Positions 23,464-36,892 of a stretch of 64,000 bases of DNA are shown one piece after another (within the stretch, counting starts at the first letter, position 1; the number at the start of each line of letters is the position of its first letter). Source of the stretch: Triops longicaudatus. Lineage: Eukaryota; Arthropoda; Branchiopoda; Notostraca; Triopsidae. A program made the position numbers and the translations under genes. The notes under the pieces were generated by a model that had not been told where the DNA came from, did no database searches, and saw only the letters and a program-made list of their open reading frames with translations. Location: positions 186,001 through 250,000 of the forward strand of contig JAGQDJ010000050.1 in NCBI GenBank assembly GCA_022885665.1, written 5' to 3'.

Positions 23464-26400
23464 GAATGAAGACCTTCGTTCATTAGACGAACCTGCCGTT
23501 GCAGGCGATGAAGTCACATCCAGCGAAGAAGAAGCTCGTAGTCCCTCCTTGCGCTCTATTCACCGTCACGTCCCCCAGTTGCAGCAGGAAGGGAACAAAC
23601 GCTTACGCGGCCTGAGGTTGGGATTGAATTTGGAACCGGTGCATTTTCCTGTCATCAAGAGCAAAACCTTACCTGCGCTTTGGGACCCCAAGTATAGTCA
23701 CATTCACAACGACAGGAATAACAACCACCAGTGGATCGGAGACGCCGTTGAAGCACCCCTTTCACCGTCCGGCCCACCGTCGCCCCCCGAACCTGACGAA
23801 GATCTTACTTCGCATATCACAATGACGTCCGAAGATCTGCTGCAGCCCGGACATGTCGTCAAGGAGCGATGGAAAGTTGTAAGCTCACCTTTTGGCTTCC
23901 TGCATTCTGGGTCGGAATAAGAAGGGCTGACAAAACAAATTAACAAGGCGAATGTTTCAGATGCTCATACTGAGGAATTGGGTTAAGTCGTTGTATCTGT
24001 CTTGCGACATCATAGCTCGTTCAGGTCGCCTTGTTTCAGTAAACCTACGTCATTTGATCTTTTGAAAGAAAAAATCTTTGTTTTGAGTTCTCTATTGACA
24101 TAATGTTCATTTGGAACACTATTTACACAGTTCATTAACAGTTTACAGTTTATGTTTTATTTATTGACTTTTGATCCTAAATCTATTCTTTGCCGTTTTA
24201 TTTATTTTTTGAGCAGTCATGCGAAGTCTTTTCAACCATTTTGGCTCCTAATGATCCGTTTCATATCAATAGTAAATGAACCGTTTTCCAAGGATTCGGA
24301 AGCGTTACGTGCCTGTGTCATTTTTGTTCAGAGGCCTGTTGAGCATGGGTTTAGATGAGCGAAGCTCAAACGCATGGCAGTCGACCAATTAGGTCAGCTA
24401 GAAATTGGAAATGGAGGCAGAAGCCCATTTAGCTTTTTGACAATGGGGACACCTTGAGGAATTGTCCCAAGATTTTGGACGGGAACAAGTTTTCTTGCTC
24501 ACGCTGTCTCTTTAAAATTAGATAGCTGACGCACTGAACAAACAAACGGGAATCTTGTTCGGTATTTTGGTTAAAGCGTGATTCTTCTTTATGTTTTAGG
24601 TACGAAAAATCGGAGGCGGTGGATTTGGAGAGATTTACGAAGGCCAAGATCTAATAACTTTAGAGCGTGTGGCTTTGAAACTGGAATCAGCGAAGCAGCC
24701 GAAACAAGTTTTGAAAATGGAAGTCGCCGTCTTAAAGCGTCTTCAGGGTATACAAAAGTTTCTGTAAGAATAAGTAGTTTTCATTTTAAGGGGTTTGTTG
24801 CAGGAAAAGAACACGACCATGTGTGCCGCTTTATTGGCTGCGGAAGAAATGATCGGTTTAATTACGTGGTGATGCAGCTCCAAGCGAAAAACTTGGCCGA
24901 GCTACGACGTTCGCAACCACGGGGCGCTTTTTCATTATCGACAACCCTGCGGTTGGGATTACAGATTTTACGGGCTATAGAAAGTATACACGAAGTGGGA
25001 TTTTTGCACCGAGATATTAAACCGGTAAGGGTCGGGTAATGAGCTCAACTTATATCCTATTACATGCTTGGTTTCATTTGGTAGTCGAATTTTGCCATGG
25101 GACGCCTGCCTCATACTTGCCGACGAGTGTACATGCTTGATTTCGGCTTAGCCCGTCAATACACGACCGCTTCCGGCGAAGTACGACCTCCACGTGCGGC
25201 AGCAGGCTTTAGAGGCACAGTACGCTATGCTTCCTTAAATGCGCATAAGAATAAGGAAATGGGACGCCACGATGATCTTTGGTCCCTGTTTTACATGCTG
25301 GTTGAGTTCGTCAACGGACAATTGCCTTGGAGGAAAATCAAAGACAAAGAACAAGTAAAAACAATTGCTGTTCGAAAATATCAACAAATAACTCAAATGT
25401 GTCGCAATAAAGGTCGGATTGATGAAAGAGCGGTACGACCATCGGTTGTTACTGAAGCACCTTCCGTCAGACTTTCGACAGTTTTTGGAACACATTCAGA
25501 GCTTAGAGTACGCCGACAAGCCAGATTATAACGTAAGTATCCCATATAACTCGCAACGTTGAAGATTTTTTATTATTATTATTTTTTTTTAAATCAACGA
25601 TCGTAAGCTCAGCCCGTTGACGGTTTCGTATATTTCAGGTTCATGTGGTGGTACAGTTTTCAATTTAACGGGAAAAAAAATTTACCAACAACAAACTATC
25701 GCTTGTTATTTTTGTTAGATTCATAACTTTTGTTTATTTCTTTATCGCAGTAAAATTTCATTACAAAAAACTTTTTAAAACGAGCTATTGACTATAGGAC
25801 GCGGATTTCAGTATTCATAATTATGTGATTGTATAGAAAGCGTCTGATAACAAACTTCTAATATACCAAGCAGTTTTTTTTCTGTTCTCACGGGGTTCGT
25901 TATAATTGTGATTTTACCGTATTCAACTATTACATAAATTATTTAATTTCTGAGAACTAAATCAGGGACAAAAATACTTTAAAAAGCCCTTTAATAACTT
26001 AAAAAGTCTTCTTAAATCTGAGAAACTATTAGTGAAACTTAAAACATTTAGAAATCTTCTGCGCATTTAAGAAATTTTTGTAAGCGTAAAGGAAAATAAC
26101 CTGATTCTCAAATGTGAAAAAATTTCTATCAGAACTACCTAGTCAGCTTTTTAGTTGATAACTTCATTATTCAAGAGTAAAGTTAGATAATCGCACAAGT
26201 CAAAAGAAAATCTTGTGTGGTAAGGTAGCGATCTCAGTTTGCGCTGTTAAAGTCAGTAAAAAATATTTAATGAACTTTATTGATTTTATTGACCTATTTT
26301 ATTGTTACTATTTATTATTATTGTTTTTTAGATGTTGGCAGGAATTTTTGAACGGTGCATGAAGCGACGTGGGGTGCGGGACACCGATCCTTACGATTGG

Positions 26401-29400
26401 GAGAAACTGAGCGAATCCCCGGCTATCGTCACGACGTCGTCTTCGTCGACAGCCTTGCCGTCGAAGCCATTAGTGGGCCATCTAGCAGCTACAGCTCCTT
26501 TAACGACCGAAAATAACGGCGAGGACGGCCTCAATCCGATGAGTTTGGACAATCAGCCCGAATTGGGTAAAAGCCTGGGTCAGATTCTTCAGCACGGGCC
26601 GACGGAAGTGGATCCCCGCAAGAAACGCGAAGCCGTATCAGCCAGTAGTGGTGCCGGCGGGGACAAAGCGGGTACAGGGAGGACTAGTACCACGCTGTTG
26701 TTTCCAGGGGAGAACGGCGTCGTCATCAGCGGCAACGGCGGCGTCGTGGTCAGCAGCTCTCACGAAAAAGTTCTATTGGATCAGAACCAAAACACGGCGA
26801 CAGTCCCCCCGGCTGCCCCCATCGCGCAGCTGGCAATGGTAACAACCAGCACGGCAACAGCCACCGGTAGCCCCAGTGCGCCAGATAAAGGCCCGTCAGC
26901 CGACACTGCGCCAGCTGACAAAGCAGAAGCGCTGGCCAAAGTCAGTTTCCAGTTGGCAGACAAGTCACCCAAAAAGCGAAAACTGGAAAACGAGACTGTC
27001 AGTACGAAACTGGTCCTGAACACCGTCAACGGGGATAAACGGGTTGATTCCGAAAAGGAAAACGATAAAAAAGCAGTTTCCTGTAGTAAGAGTCTCCGCA
27101 AGGTTACCTACGTCGAAAACAACATAACTTCTAGTCCAGCACTGGGCTCGGGAGAATACCCTCAAACTCCCGATTCAATAGACGTCGACGGTACCAATAC
27201 ACCATCCGTGCGACGACCCCGAGGCGAGGATTCTGAAAACCAAGACAATTCACGCAAAGAGCCCGAGCCGAGCTGTTATAGCACGGACGATCCTCCATTG
27301 AATCCTCTAACTGCGTCCAGCTCAATGCCGGCAGTCAAAACCAATGAAAAAGACAAAGAACGAGGTCGAGACCGGCATAGGTAACTAAAAGCTTTCATAT
27401 GGCTTTTTATTTCCAATTCCTTTCCTATTTTTTCCCATTTTTTATTTTCGTGGCGACATCCTTATCTTTAATGTTTTTTGCCTCTCCTTTTACGTTTTTC
27501 TTAACTTCTTAACCTTCTATTATTTTTTTGCAAAGTGAAGCTATTTTCCCCCAGTTCATTTATTTATTTATTTTTGTTTCGTTTTTGTTTGAAGCACTAA
27601 GACGTGAAATCTCAAGTGCTAACAAAAAGGTACGGTTTCATTTCCATAGGCTACATAGAGAACGGGAGCAAGTGAATGGGCGAGGGTACAGTAGCACTCC
27701 ACAGTCACCGGCCGTTTCGTCACCTGGTACCACGGGCTCCAATAGTCCTGCATTTAGTCCGTTGTCTCGAGACAAAACTGGGCGTGGGGCCGTTGGCCTC
27801 CGGCGATTCCATAGCATGCATTCGCATAGCCCTGCCGGTTCTTCTAAAGGCAGCCGTAACACGTCCGCGCGGGATATCTTACGAGACCGAGATGCATCCT
27901 ACACACAGTGCGCTATGATGGAAGATGACAACGTGTCCGCGATGCAACAAATGACCAAAGGTGGCTGTGCCGGATTGACCTTGGCGTCCCAGTGGAAGTC
28001 GCAGTTCGATGACTCGGAGGAAACAGATAATGAGTTCAAAGTCGAGCATCTGCAGAGTCCTGAGCATCATACTATGCGTTTGCAGCAGCCCCAGGTAATT
28101 AAAATGCCTTCCGAATAGCAATTTGCTTGCAACTTGTAAATCAACTGATGTCTCGATGTTATTAACATTATTTTATGAATGTCGTAAATCTCGCTTATAG
28201 TTAATTGGTGCCACAAACACCGGAGAGCCTGACAGATTGGCTCTAGCCGTCGACACTGCGCCTTGTTCTCCTCATGTCCGCCCACCCAGCGCGCCTTCAC
28301 CGTTTCTGGAAAGTTTGGACGTGGAAGGCATCGGCGTAAATGGTTTGAATCCAACCAAAGAAGGCCTGCCGAGGACGTGGAGTAACCCTCAACTTTCCGC
28401 TCATATTAGGTACCATTCCAGTTTGCGCGCCCTCGTCTCAAATAACATCACGTACACAGTAGAAGCCCTCTCACGTAGCTTAGCTCTTGAGAGAAATAAT
28501 ACCCACAAAAAATTTCGCGAATCGGCTTTCCGTTGAACGTCTACACAAGTTACAATGCGTACAATTCAATGATAAAGTTAAACATGAGATTAAAACATGT
28601 AAATTCATTATTCATCTAAATAGATAATAGTTAAAACACTATTTTGTACACTTTTTGTATTAACCGAAGATTCATCGTACATTAAGTTCAGTCTCGTTGT
28701 TGCATAGTGTGTGTGGCCCTCTCATCCGGACATCAGTGATCGAATTAAAGGATGATTAAGTATCTGTTTAACAGAAGAAACCTTATCGGTTCTCATAGAG
28801 GCCGGATAAGTGGATTCATAAAGACTCTATAAAGGGGCTCATGGAGACCGGATAAGGGGGCTCATTGAGGCCGGATAACAGGGTATATAGAGACCGGATA
28901 AGAGGATTTCTGTCGTGAATTTTCAAAGTCTTTTCAACTGCCAGCTGCTAAAAGCTAGTTGATTCTAAATGACTTACACCTGTAGGCCTGGACTCGAACC
29001 TCCACTAGTCCAACAAGCTACGTTCGACGACTGTGTGTACGCTGTTGATGTGATGCGTAACGTGGCGGTCAAGCGAATCGCCAGCGCCGTGGCTGACGCC
29101 CAAGCAGCTAGTGATGAAGATGGACCTGACAGGCGACAGAGTTTACCGGTAACGAGAACGCCAAGCTCTCGACTCTAAATAGGTTTATCGTATCTTTTTG
29201 GATATTTCCCTAGGCTATGGTACAAATGCAGCTTGTCAAGCGACCAGCGCCGGCGGAAGCCACGGAAGCACAGCCCTTGTCTGGCCGTTTGGAGATTCGT
29301 GTCCTCGATAAAATGACACCCAGCATGTTGGAGCGTTCCCCAACAAGTCAGCCCACAGATATACCGCCCACTTCATCTCTTCTTGATCGAAAGCCCATTA

Positions 29401-32400
29401 TGTCGCCTGCTATACTTATTGAGCAAGTGAAAAACGATGTACCGACACAGGAAATGCTTCCCGAGGGCTCCATGGTATTAGACGGCCCTGATAAAAGTCA
29501 GCACTCGCAAGCCGCTATACTATCCGCCGAAAATGTGGCGGATATGGCTGCTGCCCACACAGCCAATACGACTCCCACGGGTACTCCTAGTTTAACCCCT
29601 AGTCCTAGCCCTACCCCAGTAGGAGCCAAACCGACCGTTCCTCCTAAAACGGACCGGTTGCTGAATCTCAAGAAAGCGTCGTCAGATTTGCTCAGCAATA
29701 CTAACGTGAAAAAGGACCTTGTGATCAACCAGGTAGCGCAGGAGAAAGCTACCTCCGTCTCTGCCACCCGTGTTCCCGAAGAACATACGCTTTACTACGA
29801 TGCTCAACAACCACCGGATGAAGAGTCTTTAAGGTCTAATCTCAATTTTGTGTCGGCACTCGGCCCGCTCCAATCCACCCGAGTCGTAGAACTGGACACT
29901 GAACGGGTGGATGTGATGCCGGATGATGAGGAGTCCAAGAAGAGCGAAGGTTCTTTACTGTCTACGTTACCCAAATCTGCGTTAGCGCCGTCACCAATTC
30001 CCGTTTCTCCTCGTGAAGTGCCTGGTACTCCACAACGACGCATAGGAGTGGTTGACGCGCCACCGCTCATGGCCCGACCGGAGGTTGACCGCGAGCCAAG
30101 CGATCGTAATGTGGACGAACCCTTGGCTACAGACTTGGCTCTTAAACCAAACGAACAGCGCATGAATCCGACCCTTACACGCCCGCCGGATTACAACGTG
30201 TTATCCGAGCGCTTGGATGAAGACCACCGTAAAATATCGGTGATCAGTGTCACGGATTTGTCAGCCGCCTTTCAAGCTTCAAGTATGCTACGTTCGTCCC
30301 TGCAAAATACGCCTCTCGCTTCTCCGAGACACTCTCCACCACCCCCAGCAGCCGAACAGCGTCAGCCGCCGCCTGTGCCACCACGCAGAGATTCTGCGCA
30401 GCGTCGTTTTTCGGTGGACGAAAAACTACAAGCAGCAAATTACGTTTCTTCGTATTTGGCTCGTTTGCAGCTGGATGACGGGAAGCAAAACAGCGAAGAT
30501 GAACGGGAGAGCGCAAATAAAGGCCAAGAACTGGATGCGGGTACTACTGGATTAAGGAGGCGGAGACAAGGTGTCGAAAAGTACGTGTCGGATGTTTCAC
30601 AGTTAGCATTAACATATGAAAGGAGGAGGAGCAAGATGGGAATGTCTAGTGAACAAACTAGTCAAGACAAATACAGCGGCAAAGACCGTAATGGTAGTAA
30701 AACCGAGGATGATGATGACGACGAAGAAGTGATCGAGAGTTTGAAAAGTGAAGAAGAAGACGCAAAGGACCGGGATGTGGAGAAGCCGCGTGGTCTCAGC
30801 CTGTTGGGAATGGCAGCCTTGGATACGGTCACCTACCGGTATACAGCGGCACATTCCCATGAAGTGCGTACCAGACCCAATAGTTGGGTCGGATTTCCTG
30901 TGGGACGAGTTGCCTCTTTGCCGACATTGTATGGAAGGACGTACCCACGCCCACCTTCCGGACCCCTTCCGTCGTACCGGGAATTGGACGCGAGGTAAGG
31001 CTCATGAAGTAGATTATGTATCAATTTCCACTTTTCACACTGAGGTGCGATGGAAGAGATAACTTGTGAACTGACATGAAATGCGCGAACTCAATCCCCT
31101 CCTCCTTTTATGGAATATATGGAAAATATTTTCCGGAGACTTTTCACAGACCGTCTTATTGCAAAAAAATAAAATAAAAATAAATAAATAAATAAAGAAA
31201 GAAAAAGAAAAAATGAAAGGAACTTGTCATTAAAGCTATTATTACTAATAGCCAATGCACAAAATCGAGACATGTACTAAAAAAGGTCTTGGTAATTTTT
31301 TATCAATTGATAGATTCTATTGTCATCTTTCGAATTTAACTGAAAATCCCATGTTTAGTCGCATGATAACGTATTTTCGTGTCTTTTTTTAGAAATGTGA
31401 CAAAATTAAAAGACAAGAAAGAAGTATTCTCCATTGGTCAGTGTAGGGCAGTAAGAAAACAAAGTTAAGGATTAAACATGGCGGTGTTCATTTTGAAAGA
31501 TGACGGTGCTGGAAGTTCGACAAGTCCTTAAGGATTTTACAACTTTTCATTAGAATAGAAAACTTTTATTTATACCTTTCGTTTGTCTTGTTACACCCTC
31601 TTAAAAATAGAATCTCATTCTAACGAACCCTTTTATATCGAACTGTCGGCTAAAGTGAACGAATTTTAAAGTCCCACTTGCATAAGTGTACAGAAAGGTG
31701 TGTAGTGTAACGAGTTCGGATTTACCGAACAGTTATTTCTGTTCCCGGGAGGTTAATTATAGTGAGATTGTACTGTACATAAGAAGTTGAAAAACAAAAA
31801 CTTTTCGAATCGGTCGAAAAGCATAGACGAATTTTTGGGGAGTTTTCCATGTTAAAATTGTGCTATTGTAAATTTACTTATAAGTTACAAGAAAATTTTA
31901 AAGTACAGTACAGGAAAAATTCGTTGTAGTGAACCGTCTTATAATGAACTGTTAGCTATGGCAAGATAGGCTGTAAAATCCAGAGTACTGTAAATGTAGA
32001 AACTTTTAAAGTACAGTACAGGAAAAATTCGTTGTAGTGAACCGTCTTATAATGAACTGTTAGCTATGGCAAGATAGGCTGTAAAATCCAGAGTACTGTA
32101 AATGTAGAAACTGCGTCTGATATAACAAACTACAGGTACGCTGAACAGTTCTTTCTGTTCCCAAGACATTCCTTATATCAAGACTTATTCTGTCCGAAAA
32201 AAAAACTAGGATCTTGAATTTAACTTCAGCGTAAAAACAAATTAGGAACAATGTGTTAAACGCCTTGGAATATTCACATTTCCTTCAAATAACCTTGCAA
32301 ATTCCCGTGAGGTGTTAAGTTATACAGTGGTCTCAAGGCCTTGCAGGATATGATTTTAAGTAGGCCTGTAGTGACTTCACAAAGGAGCGATGAATTCTCT

Positions 32401-32861
32401 CGCCAGCAGTGTTGCAGATCTTTGCTCTGGTCAGATCCTAAGTCATGTTTTCAATTCATAATTTTTTCGATTGTTTCGATGTTTTGATCCAGACTAGCAA
32501 ACTTATGTTTACTGACTGTCCTTTCTGCCATATTCACAATTTAAGCATTTTCGTTTTGGACATTGATTATACCCTTCGAAAACATTTAAGATCAACTCCA
32601 ATGCATTGTGTCAATACGTGGGTTTTTAGCTCTTTGCGTGACGTTGGTCATTTATGTATTTGCGCAACGTCATGTCTTGGTTGGTAACTTGTGAGTCATG
32701 CGAACGTTTGGACTGGTGACGTTGGTTCATTTCATGTCAGTTGAATTGGAACATGTGAAGCTCAGTTTACCAATTCATTGTTGTGTGTGATATTTTAGAG
32801 TGCGTCGGTACCGGCCGGTGTCTTTCAGGGATGGCCCACCTTCCTTCACGCGGCGTTGAGA
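23464..32861 (+). CDS. TTBK: Tau-tubulin kinase (TTBK/asator family)
   Basis: A CK1-superfamily Ser/Thr kinase; TTBKs phosphorylate tau and tubulin and, for TTBK2, license ciliogenesis. Exons: 23464-23878, 24600-24747, 24803-25024, 25085-25354, 25413-25532, 26332-27380, 27650-28094, 28201-28409, 28986-29148, 29214-30994, 32799-32861 (TGA). They stay in phase throughout (1,627 residues after the first split codon). The kinase domain starts at VKERWKVVRKIGGGGFGEIY and shows VALKLES, CRFIGCGRNDRFNYVVMQLQ, FLHRDIKPSNFAMGR, YMLDFGLAR, GFRGTVRYASLNAHKN and GRHDDLWSLFYMLVEF, then YDHRLLLKHLPSDF, all TTBK hallmarks. The tail of over 1,200 residues is disordered and S/P-rich, with a conserved-looking block LASQWKSQFDDSEETDNE (about 27986-28039) and LPRTWSNPQLSAHIR. 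The N-terminal region before the kinase (23464-23840) is acidic and unassigned. The last exon (VRRYRPVSFRDGPPSF) fits by phase only; the initiator is unresolved. Confidence 0.92.
25748..25921. mobile_element. MITE-like element in a TTBK intron
   Basis: About 174 bp running from CAGTAAAATTTCATTAC to the inverted end GTTCGTTATAATTGTGATTT followed by TACCGTA. The internal block AGCGTCTGATAACAAACTTC matches GCGTCTGATGTAACGAACTT in the ALK-intron copy. Confidence 0.6.
28788..28904 (+). repeat. Degenerate minisatellite, about 23-bp unit, in a TTBK intron
   Basis: About five units of the form GGCTCATGGAGACCGGATAA occur in a row (for example TCATAGAGGCCGGATAAG, TCATGGAGACCGGATAAG, TCATTGAGGCCGGATAAC, ATATAGAGACCGGATAAG); the second unit is worn. 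Confidence 0.75.
31165..31217 (+). repeat. A-rich microsatellite
   Basis: A run of AAATAAA/AAAT units grading into GAAAGAAAAAG, in the last TTBK intron. Confidence 0.7.
31608..31777. mobile_element. MITE-like element in the last TTBK intron
   Basis: The left end TAGAATCTCATTCTAACGAA and the right end AATTATAGTGAGATTGTACT (then GTA) are inverted relatives of each other. The inner TCGAACTGTCGGCTAAAGTG and TTACCGAACAGTTATTTCTG blocks recur in neighbouring copies. Length is about 170 bp, like the other family members. Confidence 0.6.
31896..32111 (+). repeat. Perfect 2 x 108-bp tandem duplication
   Basis: Positions 31896-32003 and 32004-32111 read identically by eye, starting TTTTAAAGTACAGTACAGG and ending AATGTAGAAAC. 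The unit holds the left part of another MITE-like copy (GTACAGTACAGGAAAAATTC), whose right end (ACATTCCTTATATCAAGACT) lies near 32166-32193. Confidence 0.88.
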
Positions 32862-35800
32862 GCAGCTACTGCCATGTTGGTTCAATTTTGGTTCCTGCGT
32901 TCCCTACCCGAACAAGCTTACGCTAGACGGTTCCTTTTAGCTCTTCTTTCTGAGTTCTGGTGGGGAAATAAGTCTGCTGGAACGATTTGCGTTATGTTTT
33001 CTTGGCACCTGGTGTGTCATAGGGCTTCTTGGCTCTTGGCTAGAAAGCTTTGTGAGCTTGAAATACGAGACATGCGAGGAAAGCTAAAGAACTAAAATTA
33101 CGAGGTCCTTTGCAAGGAAACGTGTGGCATAACACAATGTTTTTTAATCAGTTGTTTTGTGAGCAATGTAAAAGTCTTTCCCCCGTTTTGTGTTCACATA
33201 ACCGTAGGTTTCCAAAGTAAAACTAGTCAGTTGTTAGCTGAGAAATTTTACAGTAGAGTGAAATAATAGGAACGAACCTCTGATTCCCGTCAAGTAAGGA
33301 ACCTTCTCCAGTGCAACTGCAACCCATTTATTGAGTTTAATTCCAGCATCACAAGCGGTTGTCTCCCACGGATTTTTACTTCACGGAGGGAGTAGAACTA
33401 TTCTTTTCGAGTGGGTCACAGTAGAGTCATGCCTAGAAAGTTATTATGTGAAACCTGTAAAGATCTAATTAAAGTACTGCAGTTAGCCATTGTTCTCATA
33501 TTAAGGGGGAGTGGTTATTAATATCGAGAACCTCACAAAAGTTTTTATCAGCAGATGGAGTCATAATTAGATCTTGGTGAGTTTCGCGTCGTACTTTGTT
33601 GGTTGTACTTGAAAGGGACCCATTCCAAACGAAAATCTAGTGCAGCTATTCGCTTAGTCGCTTTTTAAGTTTCCTCCTTTGTTTTTTTAGAAGAAAAAGC
33701 TGATTGTTGACCTTTTATTGTCTTAGCGACCTGAGTCTAGATCGCAGTATTAATTCTGTTAGATATACTACTGTTGTGAGATTTCTCCTGCCATCTGCAG
33801 AGTCAACTCTTAATGCAAGTTTATTTATTTAGTCCAGGCAATTTATCTTATTTTTGTCATTTTTTGGGGATTCTTCCTTGTTCCCATATCGGTCTCGTGC
33901 GTTTATGCGTCAGGAATTAGAGAAGGAAAGAACTTTGCGTGTACTGATTATTAGATTGTGCGTATGCCAGTGCACAAAAAGAAACGAGGGCTAGTTTTCA
34001 ATCTTGTGATAATTGAAAGGCTGTATGCCAAAAAGCTGAAAGGGTACGCGAATCCTATGGAAAGTATCGTATTTGCAGCGTAGTTTTTCAGAAGAGTTAG
34101 GTATGTTGAAAGAAAGTTTATATATCTTTCTCATCGGTTTGGTGGCCGTGCGTTAAGAACTCGTTCAGTAGATAAAAAAAAGGCCAAAAGGATGAATAAC
34201 CCGTAAGCCGAATCGTTTTGATATGGTTAATTCGTTACAAAGGTTCGAAAAAGGAAAATATACCTCCAAAAATCCAGAAAGAATTATACGGAAATCGCGT
34301 TTGGTCAAAATTGGTTGTGCGCTTAACTTTTTTGTGTGTATTGTTTTGCAGCTGTAACTCCTGGTTTTCCATTTGCAGGTTTACTTGATTACTTAAAACA
34401 TTTGAATTGATTTGAGATGCACTCTGACGAATAATCTCCGACCCTATTCAATTTGTGTCCTTTTTTTTCGTGGTATTGTGTATTAATATGTACGATCTAC
34501 GTTCGCTAAGGGTTAGCTCAGTGAGGACAAACAGCGAATGGTTTTAAGCAGCTCCGCATTGTTCCTCAGCAGTTTACCCGTGTATAAGGAGCGTCATAAA
34601 TCGTTGACTAAAACTCCGCTTGCTGCTCCAGCTTTACTGAGATCGTGTATTTGCCATTTTTTTCATGTGCGATGTATTGACTTGCGCCCCCAGAACCATT
34701 TTTGCCTCCTCGCAAGAAAGCCAGTCGCCTTTATTTTTTTATTTCTATAGTCCACATGTATAGTTCTTTCCTCCTTGCTGCTCATTTTATTTTTTTGAGT
34801 TATTTTCCTATATTTTTTTCTTGGCCGTAATATACGAGAGAATCGCACTGATGCTGTTACATGACAAGGCGCCCGCGGTGGCGGTGCTAGACGTCTTTAT
34901 CTTCTACTATATGAAAAAGAAACTAAGGTTAGGGAAGTGAGGCACGAAAAGAGCTGACTTCTTTTAACTTGAAAACCTATCTTTAAAATTGTCGAGGTTC
35001 CGAGATGGGACACATTTTATGTCCTAGAAGAGCCATGAAGCTGCTTGCCTTCTGAGTGGGCCGAACGTGGGCAAGTAGGACGTCAAACAAGAGAAAGCAT
35101 TCTATCACGATATCGATTCCATTTCCTTCACGGAAGACTTAGGAGCGGGAAACAAAGGTAAAGATGAACTGGAGTGTTACACGGCGCTGTGCGTCAATTA
35201 CTTTTATAAGAGGAGTTTTTAAGATATTTCCTTTATTTTTCTTTTTATATTTTTTTCTCGCGAAATCAGTCGTGATAAAAAAATTAGATAAACAGACTTT
35301 GGACATAGAACTTCTTTTGCCAGGACCTGATTACTGTACTAGGTTGCAGACCTGCGCAGAACTCGACGTCTTAGGATGAGACGTTTTAAAGCTTGAAGTG
35401 GCTGAGAAACTACAGTAAGTGAAAGACAACTTCAGTTGGCTGAATGACTTTAAGAATGTTCAAAATGGATTTGGAAAAGTTTATCGAATTGCATCTTGTT
35501 AGAACGCTGAAAGAACATTACATAAGAGTATCACGTATGGAAATTGGGACAATCGCACTCTACTAGCTTGTATTCCCACTCTTCTCGTGGAAATGGAGTC
35601 ATAAAAACTTAACGGACTCGAGCGTCTCTGCAACTGCGTTTTTGTTCTTAGTTGCTGTCTCACACTTCGCCGCAACATTGAATGAAAACGTCTTTGGGCT
35701 AGCGGGCATAGAGCTTCCGCATTGACGTGAGACGTTTCTTTGTATAATGCTCACAGTAGGATTGCTCTCAGCTAAACCTTCAGCACGGAAAACTGAAAGA

Positions 35801-36892
35801 CTTCGAATAAAAAGCAGTGCATACCCTCGAAAAAATAACTCGTTGACAAATTTTCATATTCAGCGGAAGCTGCTTCTAGCGAAACGAACGGTTTATGAAG
35901 AATGCAATGTGTTATCATTGTGCAAAGAACAAAATTCCAATACAAATCAGCCATGAACTATATTCGACTTGAGTATACATTTTTAATTCTAAATAAACTT
36001 CGACTTTGAAAAGTTTGAACGTATTTTTTATCGATTTTCTTTTTCAGTTTCCAGCGACTTGAACACATAATTCCCGGTTTAATTAGGCATTTTGAATTTA
36101 GAAAAAGGTAATTGTCATATTTTGCCAACTTCCTGCTTCACGTGCGCATAGGCGTAAAGATTTGCTGATTCGCACATCTGTGTACATTGAACATTTTGTG
36201 AGTGGGTTAGTGGGATACACCTCGTTGCTATGACTCTTCTCTATTCTTTAATTCTCAAGTACTTCACGAACCCTTTAGCCTCCAATCGTCTAGAGCAAAA
36301 TTTCTTCCGCTTTTGGGGCTCGTCAAGGAAACCCTTCCACAACACAATGAGACTTTGCCATGTGACGCAATAGAATTTGGGGATTCAATTTTTTTTCGGT
36401 CTAGAACATCACCTGTAATCCTATTAATCCAGGCTTGGACAGGCTTTTCGACCCTTTTCCGTTACCATTTGAGGTTACAAGTCACCGGGGTCGGCCGTCA
36501 TAGGAGGAGCCGCCGAAAAAGCGTTCAAGTTATTGTAACAGACGCTTGTGCTGTTTAGTGATGTTACGGCGGTTCCCGAACGAAGACCGCTGAAGCACAC
36601 TGCTACGCTGGCGTTCACGCAGTGCTACGCCATCATCTCATTTTGTTGCCCTTTTAAACACTCTTACGGCTGGTGCAACTCAGTTGGATCCCGTCATGGG
36701 AGATTTTATTAAACTGGTGAAATGGCCTGTGTGGCATCTGTTTTACCCAGCTAGCTAAAACGAAATCTGTGATAACAATACTCTCGAAGGATTAAACAGA
36801 TTCCGCGTGACAATTACGCCGATGAGAGCACAGAAAACCGTTATGGAACGCGTGCTGTGAAGGAGTGGTATTATAGTTACAGTTTTTTTTTA
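32862..36892. other. Intergenic region between TTBK and the CD36-like gene
   Basis: About 4 kb with no recognised gene, RNA or intact mobile element. Open frames here are short and show no family motifs. It should contain the TTBK 3' end and the CD36-like promoter. Confidence 0.45.
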
